Below, piece by piece: positions 58,054-64,000 of a stretch of 64,000 nucleotides of DNA. Below the pieces are notes generated by a model. That model did not search any database, was not told the DNA's origin, and worked only from the letters and a program-made list of their open reading frames with translations. Location of the stretch: contig CM075938.1 in NCBI GenBank assembly GCA_038030265.1, forward strand, positions 5,123,009-5,187,008, in the 5' to 3' direction. Source of the stretch: Corythucha ciliata. Its lineage: Eukaryota > Arthropoda > Insecta > Hemiptera > Tingidae. Within the stretch, counting starts at the first letter, position 1. Each line of letters starts with the position of its first letter. Position numbers and translations under genes: made by a program.

Positions 58054-58928
58054 CATTGAGTTTCCAGCAGATCGTTTACGATATCTTTCCATTTCAACTT
58101 CTCCAGAACAGATGAAGTTCTTGTCTTCTTGTTGCCTAAAAATTAAGGAAATAATTTGTACGCTCTGTTCTTCGCAACGCTTCCAAATTTACAAGAGTAA
58201 GAATATAGGTGTGTTCCATTGTTTTGTACTTCCATGTTTCCTACAGGAATGGAATTATGGTAATCGTGAAAAAATTCGAGTCCGAGCTGACTTATCATTC
58301 TTGAAGTACAACCTCAGAAAAGTTGGAAAAGTGGTTTTCGGCCTGCCGTCGGTCTGTCGGTCTTTAGTAAAGGAAAATTGCAGCATTGACAGTTGTTTTC
58401 ATTTATTACTTTCAGAAATTTCAATGAAATGCTGTTCGTGCTACACTTTTCCTGCAATGGAAAACGCCAAATAGTCCATTAGAATAGTTTGTAGGGCGTG
58501 ATTTATGGAGGTTCTCAGACTAGTTGTACGGTGAATAAGAGTCTTTTCCTCTCTACTGTTTAATTATAGCGTTTTCCATTTCCATTAAATTCTGTTCTGA
58601 AGGCGAGCACTTCCACCCGTCTTCTCTGAATTATATCATATGGTAACGGAGAAGACGGGTGGAAATGCTCGGCTCCAGAGCGGAATTTTATGTAAATAGA
58701 AAACGCCATGACTCTTTGAAAGAGAAGAGACGCTTAATATGTAGTACTATCATGTGACCAAACAAATCTATTGGTGCTTCCACAATGCTTACCCGTCAGT
58801 CGAGATCGATAGTACTCAAATCGAGAGGGTACAACTCCCGGCTTCGCGTATGCGAGTCCTCGAAGTAGGTGAATGGTGAAAACGTCCTCAGGTACATCAA
58901 CCATCAAGTTCTCAACGTCATTTTCGAG
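58054..58928 (-). CDS. N-terminal exons of an unrecognised gene
   Basis: Two exons on the minus strand: 58793-58928 (acceptor ACATTTTTCAG, donor GTAAGC) and 58054-58135 (acceptor AATTTTTAG, donor GTGTGG or read-through). They join in phase 1. The first reads LENDVENLMVDVPEDVFTIH, then LLRGLAYAKPGVVPSRFEYY; the second continues NKKTRTSSVLEKLKWKDIVN, then DLLETQW. A likely start is the Met of MVDVPED. A leader exon may end at 59094 (GAC then GTGAGT); its own ATG would be out of phase with the body. A family 1 MITE sits in the intron. I do not recognise the protein, and later exons were not found. Confidence 0.55.
58567..58708. mobile_element. Foldback MITE family 1, copy C
   Basis: 142 bp, the same length as copy B. 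TAGCGTTTTCCATTTCC and GAAAACGCCA ends pair; TTA precedes it and TGA follows. It lies in the intron of the unrecognised minus-strand gene. Confidence 0.85.
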
Positions 58929-59094
58929 CTGAAAAATGTTTCAATGACTTATAAGAATCAAGAAACGGAGCAATGTTATCCTGACTTCATCCTTCGCATT
59001 CAGAAAGGAAGAGCCAGAAAACAAGAAGAAACAAACTAATGAAGCCACTGAAGGCTTCCGACCTCTATGATTATGTAATAATTGAATTTACTCA

Positions 59095-60230
59095 CGTCAA
59101 AGTAGTCTTCACATCAGAAGAACCTTGTAGATTGATAGAACCGGACCATGTTGTTCTCGCCTGCATGCTTTGAACCACTTCGGCGGAGCTGTGTTATTCA
59201 TAGGCACCGTTACATAGTTTTTCCGGAGTTTTTAAAGTTGTGCTCTTGCATTGAGGCACGAAAAAGTATTTGTACATATTCTATTACGCCTCAAAGCAAA
59301 TGAATAAAAGTGATAGCAATAGTAAGATAGTTCTTAGAACTGCGATCGTAAAGTGATAACTAAGGCAAAAAGAAGGAAATGATAATTTGATAAGAGAAAA
59401 TAAGTATACCTATATGGGCTTAGTGCAAAGTTTAAAATGAGAGCGCTCTAGGTTTCAAACTGTGCGTTTTTTGTTCCAACTTTCTCTTCACTTTCATGGT
59501 ACTATTCTACCTGAAAATGTATGAGTCGCTTTGTAATTTCCCGTTTTTTAACTGTAAAATTAATGATATGGCCTCTCGTGATTTTTTCCGACATTTTAGG
59601 TACTTATATTTTATGAAAAGAATATTTTGAAGTCACACGTGTAGCTAGAAGAGACAAGAAAAAATTAATTCTTGGCCCATCGACGTCCTGTGGTCGAACT
59701 GCGAACTTGAATTTTTCTAGTAATTATTAGTCCATTCATTTCCACCCTCAGGCCAATTTTATAATTTTTCAGGGTTCGTATTTGATGCCATACTTCACTT
59801 CATTTCATTCAAATCATTTAAAAAAAATTTCGCTCCGGCAGCTGGCGGTCGGAAAGAGTGCATTTCATTATGTATACGGATACCCTAGCCGTCCCAGAAG
59901 TAATAATTTTGACACCATTATTTGTTTCATTAAGCCGAACTTCTTCCTCTATTTTCACCACCCTCTCTTCAAAATGTCAAGAAGTTTCGGTAGTTTTCCA
60001 AGGGCTTTGTTATATTAAATTTTATAATACCCGTATTTTATAATACCTAAACGTGTGAATTTAAGCGATTTTGTTGAAATTTCATCCCCCATTTCACCCT
60101 CCCCCATCAAGTTTTCGATAAATCTCAATGGAACCCAGGGCTTTTGTTACATTAAATTATTGAGTCGAATTTTAGAGCGCTAAGATGAACTAGTGAAGTT
60201 CAAAGCTATTTTTACACATATGTTTTTGTA
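59095..60230. other. Upstream of the minus-strand gene; nothing else recognised
   Basis: The interval just above 59094 is the likely leader or promoter of the 58-kb gene. ORFs at 59782-60043 lack support. Confidence 0.4.
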
Positions 60231-61033
60231 ACATGGAAGGACCACCCCCACCACCTTGACTTTTTCGAAAAATTAAAATGGGAATCAAAGGCTACTCTAA
60301 CATGGAGTATTCGTACTGAATATGATGCATCTAGAATCAACTGGTGATTTGTAGTGGTTTTTTGACCATTTCAACCCCTATTCCCCCCTCCACCTTGACC
60401 GATTTGGCTCAAATGCAATACCGACCGGGGTCTTATGACTACAGATTTTTGTGCCAAAGCGCGTTCCGCTAAATTGGTTTCTTCGAGAGTTACCGTGCTA
60501 ACAAGACCACACACTTACTTCCACCCCGGGGGCACCACCCCCTCCCCCTCGATTTTTTCAAAAAATTAAAATGGGAATCAAAGGCTACTCTAACATGGAG
60601 TATACGTACCGAATATGATGCTTCTAGAATCAACTGGTGATTTATAGTGATTTTTTGACCATTTCAACCCCTATTCCCCCCCTCCACCTCGACCAATTTG
60701 GCCCAAATGCAATACCGACCGGGGTCTTATGACTACTGATTTTTGTTTCAAAGCGCGTTCCGCTAAATTGATTTCTTCGAGAGTTATCGTGCTAACAAGA
60801 CCACACACTTACTTCCACTCAGGGGGCAACACCCCCTCCCCTTCGACTTTTTCAAAAAATTAAAATGGGAATCAAAGGCTACTCTAACATGGAGTATACG
60901 TACCGAACATGATGCTTCTAGAATCAACTGGTGATTTCTAGTGATTTTTTGACCATTTCAACCTATATTTTCCCCCCTCCACCTCGACCGATTTGGCCCA
61001 AATGTAATACCGACCGGGGTCTTATGACTTCTG
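60231..61033 (+). repeat. Tandem array, about 295-bp unit, 2.7 copies
   Basis: CCGACCGGGGTCTTATGACT starts at 60421, 60715 and 61010 (steps 294 and 295). TTAAAATGGGAATCAAAGGC and GAATCAACTGGTGATTT recur with the same step. Each unit has a C-rich segment (CCCCCTCCACC). Part of a unit is also at 37403-37498. Confidence 0.92.
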
Positions 61034-61764
61034 ATTCTGAGAGGCATTCGATTTGACCCCCCTCCCCATCCATTTCTGCCGATCTCTGAGCACCCTTCAC
61101 GAATATTGTTGGCACCTGGCACACAGGCAATTGCCTATATTTTTCTGTCAAAATACTGTTTTAGAAAGGGAGGACAGAATATTTTAGGAAGGAGAAGATA
61201 TAGTAGGCAAACGGCAATTATACCCCCCCCCCCTGAATGGCGACAATTTAATGAATCACTGGTGGGGGAAGGGGTCAAATCGAATGCCTCTTGCCTTCTC
61301 CATGGTAAGATATCCTGTTCTCACTTACTGCCGATCTCCCTGCACCCTTCACGAATACCGTAGACAATGGTCCATGTTTCGTAAAAACACGGTTTTTGTG
61401 CATTCTCGTGACGTTTTTGTGAGAAACGTCAGTGGTAACATGAATTGTGAACACGCCAAAAGGAAACTTAGAAGACGGGGAAGTTTTTGTGATACACCGA
61501 AAATCTGTTGAGAAAGCTGTTTGGGTACAGCGACTTTTCGTAAAACGGACAAAGTTTAGAGGACACGTAAATTTATGGAAAAAATGCCAGATTTCTGGGT
61601 GTTGACGATTATTTCAAGCAATAAAATGACCTCTATCCTAAAGGAAATGTTCCGTGGTGCGATATAAGCCGAGAAAATGCGGATTTTTTGAAGCAAGCAT
61701 TGGTTACTTTTTTGAACACAAAAAAAATCATAACTCCGGAACGGATCGACGTAGGACACTTTCG
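61034..61764. other. No gene recognised
   Basis: C-run near 61224 and overlapping chance ORFs. GCACCCTTCACGAATA occurs at about 61091 and 61342, a short local duplication. Confidence 0.5.
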
Positions 61765-61996
61765 AAGGTACCATTTTACTCCACTTTTAACGTAGTTTTA
61801 CCCAAAAATTTTTGTCACACTTATACGGATCCACCCTGTATAAAGAAATATATATATGTATATGTATATATGAATTCCGGAGACCACTGAATTCGTGTTC
61901 TAGAGGTTCTGAAACGTGAAAAAAACATGACATGACCCATGTTTGCCACCATCACGACGAGACCAATAGTGCTTTTTCAGAATGAAATGCACTAAA
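61765..61996. repeat. Composite dispersed repeats
   Basis: 61765-61838 is the inverted mate of 33518-33600. After an AT microsatellite, 61871-61996 matches 37517-37640 and ends in the same hairpin. Confidence 0.8.
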
Positions 61997-62155
61997 AATA
62001 ACAAATGCCAGCAAAAAAGCAATGTTTCTATTTCATTCATTTGTTTGAAGAAAATTAATAAAATAGAAACATTACTTCTAAAAACATGTTGCTTTTTTCT
62101 TAGACAATAGGCACCCTGGGTCCCTTTTACACGAGTAAGTTTTTTGTACAAAAAT

Positions 62156-62202
62156 ATGTTCAATCTGATTACATACGGTCTGTTTGTAATCAGATTGAAC
62201 AT
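62156..62202. repeat. Perfect inverted repeat, 18-bp arms
   Basis: ATGTTCAATCTGATTACA and its exact complement surround an 11-base loop. Weaker pairing continues outward through TTTTTGTACA. Possibly the core of a small foldback element. Confidence 0.9.
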
Positions 62203-62242
62203 CTGTACATTTTTCTTAAAATGGCAACTTTGATAAAAAAAA

Positions 62243-62383
62243 TTAGGCCCATATTCATAGACATTTCTTAAACTTAAATTTCCCTAAGTGGGCGTCAAAA
62301 CAGATGATTTTATTCCAACAAAAACTGGATTGACTTTTACTTAGGAGAATTTTAACTTAAGTAGCGACTATGAATACGGGCCT
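62243..62383. mobile_element. MITE with TTAGGCCCATATTCATAG ends
   Basis: The left TTAGGCCCATATTCATAG and the right CTATGAATACGGGCCTTA are inverted. Inner TTTCCCTAAGT / ACTTAGGAGAA also pair weakly. Related termini occur at 37701, 18897 and 41373. Confidence 0.75.
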
Positions 62384-64000
62384 TACTCGAGTAAAAGGGG
62401 TTTACACTATTAAGTTTTTTGATCGTAGTAGGCATTTAAAAAAAAAAGTGGCAGATGTTTCAAGCCAGAAATTGTCTGTTTGCGATTGGGTTGAACATGT
62501 TTTTGTGAAATACTCAACATAGTTTAAGCATGACCCGGAAAAGAAACCGGAAATATCAGGAAAAGTGGCTCCTATATATCTTCCTTTTTCACTGGTGGTG
62601 TGCAATCCTCCCCCCCCCCCCCCAGTGAAGTGAACATTTTTGTTTTGTCCTCCCCCCCCCCCTTCATAGAATACCGGATCCGCCACTGGATCTGGGTTTG
62701 GTCTATTATGCTTTCGTAGCTGAGCGTTTTAGAAATTCAACAAAGGGCCTGTATTAGATGCCAAAATGTAAAGGACGAGAAACGCGAAGAGATTTGCAAT
62801 TAAAAATAGGTGCATTAGGATACATAGATACACATTAATTAATTAAAATATGTACGTTTCCATAGGCTTATTACTATTAATCAGTGGGCCCCCACCCGGC
62901 CATGTCGAGTCCCGAGGGCGCCAAAGCCCTTATTACAGGGTTAAATAATGTCATCTCAAAGAGTTTTTGAAGAAAATTAAAGTTTAATTATTTCTCTAAA
63001 TTCCTTAAGGTTCCTGACATCCTTCTTTTCCAGAGACTATAAATAGGAAGAGGAGAATTATGTGCATAATGCACGCCCAAGTGCATTACTTTGCCCCTCC
63101 CCACCCCAAATGTTTAAAATTCTAAACCAATCTGTGGGCATGTAGAATAAAAACGTCGGCAAATCAAAGTTTTCTGCCACACGTACTCTTTTTTCCAACT
63201 GGCTTCCTCTCTAACGAAAACAGAGACCTGTTAGCTCCGCCCTTCTGCAACTCTGCGGGAATAAGCCAGCATTTTTTGAGTGTAATTGGAAAACAATTGA
63301 AGAAGGGGGGACGAGAGTTTCAGCTAGTGCATTCCTGCTAGAAAATGCGTAAAGTGCTTCAGTAGAAAAGTACTGAATTGCTGTAACTGGCTTTTCCTGT
63401 TGACGGCCAGGATCCACTTCACCCGGTCTCTCTTTTTCGTAAGGTTTATTGGGTAAACCGTAAATTGCTGGCCTTTATATCTATCAGACGAATTAATGTA
63501 ATCCACAATACAAAACTGCACCATTTTAATTTAAGGAAAAGCTTGAAAACGTCCTTTAAACGAAAGTCAGAGCACGTTCTTCGTAGGGATTCAATAGAGG
63601 AGAGCAAACTGAAGTTAGAACAAGTATTGCGCTTGTCTGCCGCTAGTGTGCAGGACTGTCACTTTGCACTAAGCTCATTCTGCGGAGCCCAGTTTCTGTA
63701 AGTTCAGACGGACTATGTATTTAATTCCATTTTAATGTGTAAAATTACTTTTCAATAATGAAAGAAAATGAGTTTGAAACTATGAATCTCCATACCAATA
63801 ACAGTCACTCGAAAAAAGTTGAACTAAGTGACGTCACAGACACTCAGCCAATCACAAGGCGTTGTGACGAGTGCGAAAATTAATGAATTTTTATTACCAA
63901 TTTAATAATTATTGGCACGATTTTGAGAGCACTTTGTTGCGACAAGTTCATTTTTAGGTTCTACCTAGCAAAAAAAAAAAAAAAAATTCTCCCTAGAATA
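62384..64000. other. No gene recognised
   Basis: C-runs near 62610 and 62650 precede CGGATCCGCCACTGGA, a likely MITE terminus on the minus strand. ORFs at 63211-63701 have no recognised motif. The window ends in an A run and AT-rich DNA. Confidence 0.45.

Noticed and set aside
60231..61033. CRISPR-like array
   Set aside because: The repeats are about 295 bp, directly adjoining and without short spacers. It is a eukaryotic tandem repeat.
62402..62686. Glycine-rich 94-codon ORF (minus)
   Set aside because: The glycines come from C-runs in non-coding repeat sequence beside a MITE-like terminus.

Overview
This window looks like nuclear DNA of an arthropod, most likely an insect. Four genes with introns have recognisable animal orthologues, splice sites are standard GT/AG, and the gene set includes an Unzipped-like cell-surface protein, a type I associate with arthropods. 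The space between and inside genes is densely packed with short transposon-derived repeats. I lean to a hemipteran with a repeat-rich genome, from the overall look of the repeats and the Tnp2-like transposase. That lean is impression, not measurement.

Layout. 1-4113: a non-autonomous LTR retrotransposon on the minus strand, its left LTR cut by the window edge, inserted into a Tnp2/CACTA-like transposase remnant. 4114-9053: repeat debris and one isolated exon-like segment. 9054-16516: FBXW5 (+) and FBXO42 (-), tail to tail with 194 bp between stop codons. 16517-16790: a short head-to-head promoter interval shared by FBXO42 and mitoguardin (miga, +). 16791-21695: the first three exons of miga; the rest is not visible. 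29035-34340: all but the start exon of an Unzipped-like gene (-), with a DM9-type domain, a natterin/aerolysin-like region, a threonine stalk and a GPI signal. 41402-41505 (+) and 58054-58928 (-): parts of two genes I cannot name. The rest is introns or intergenic DNA with foldback MITEs, TIR elements, a tRNA-Ala-derived SINE, tandem arrays and dispersed repeats.

How the genes relate. FBXW5 and FBXO42 are both F-box substrate adaptors for cullin-RING (SCF-type) ubiquitin ligases, one reading substrates with WD40 repeats and the other with Kelch repeats. Mitoguardin is an outer mitochondrial membrane protein of mitochondrial fusion and lipid handling. The Unzipped-like protein is predicted to be secreted and lipid-anchored outside the cell. 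I see no operon-like or pathway logic beyond the adjacent F-box pair and the shared promoter. No prokaryotic system, CRISPR array or rRNA gene was seen.

Exon borders were set by eye from splice consensus, reading phase and similarity to remembered family sequences, so individual junctions could move by a few bases.
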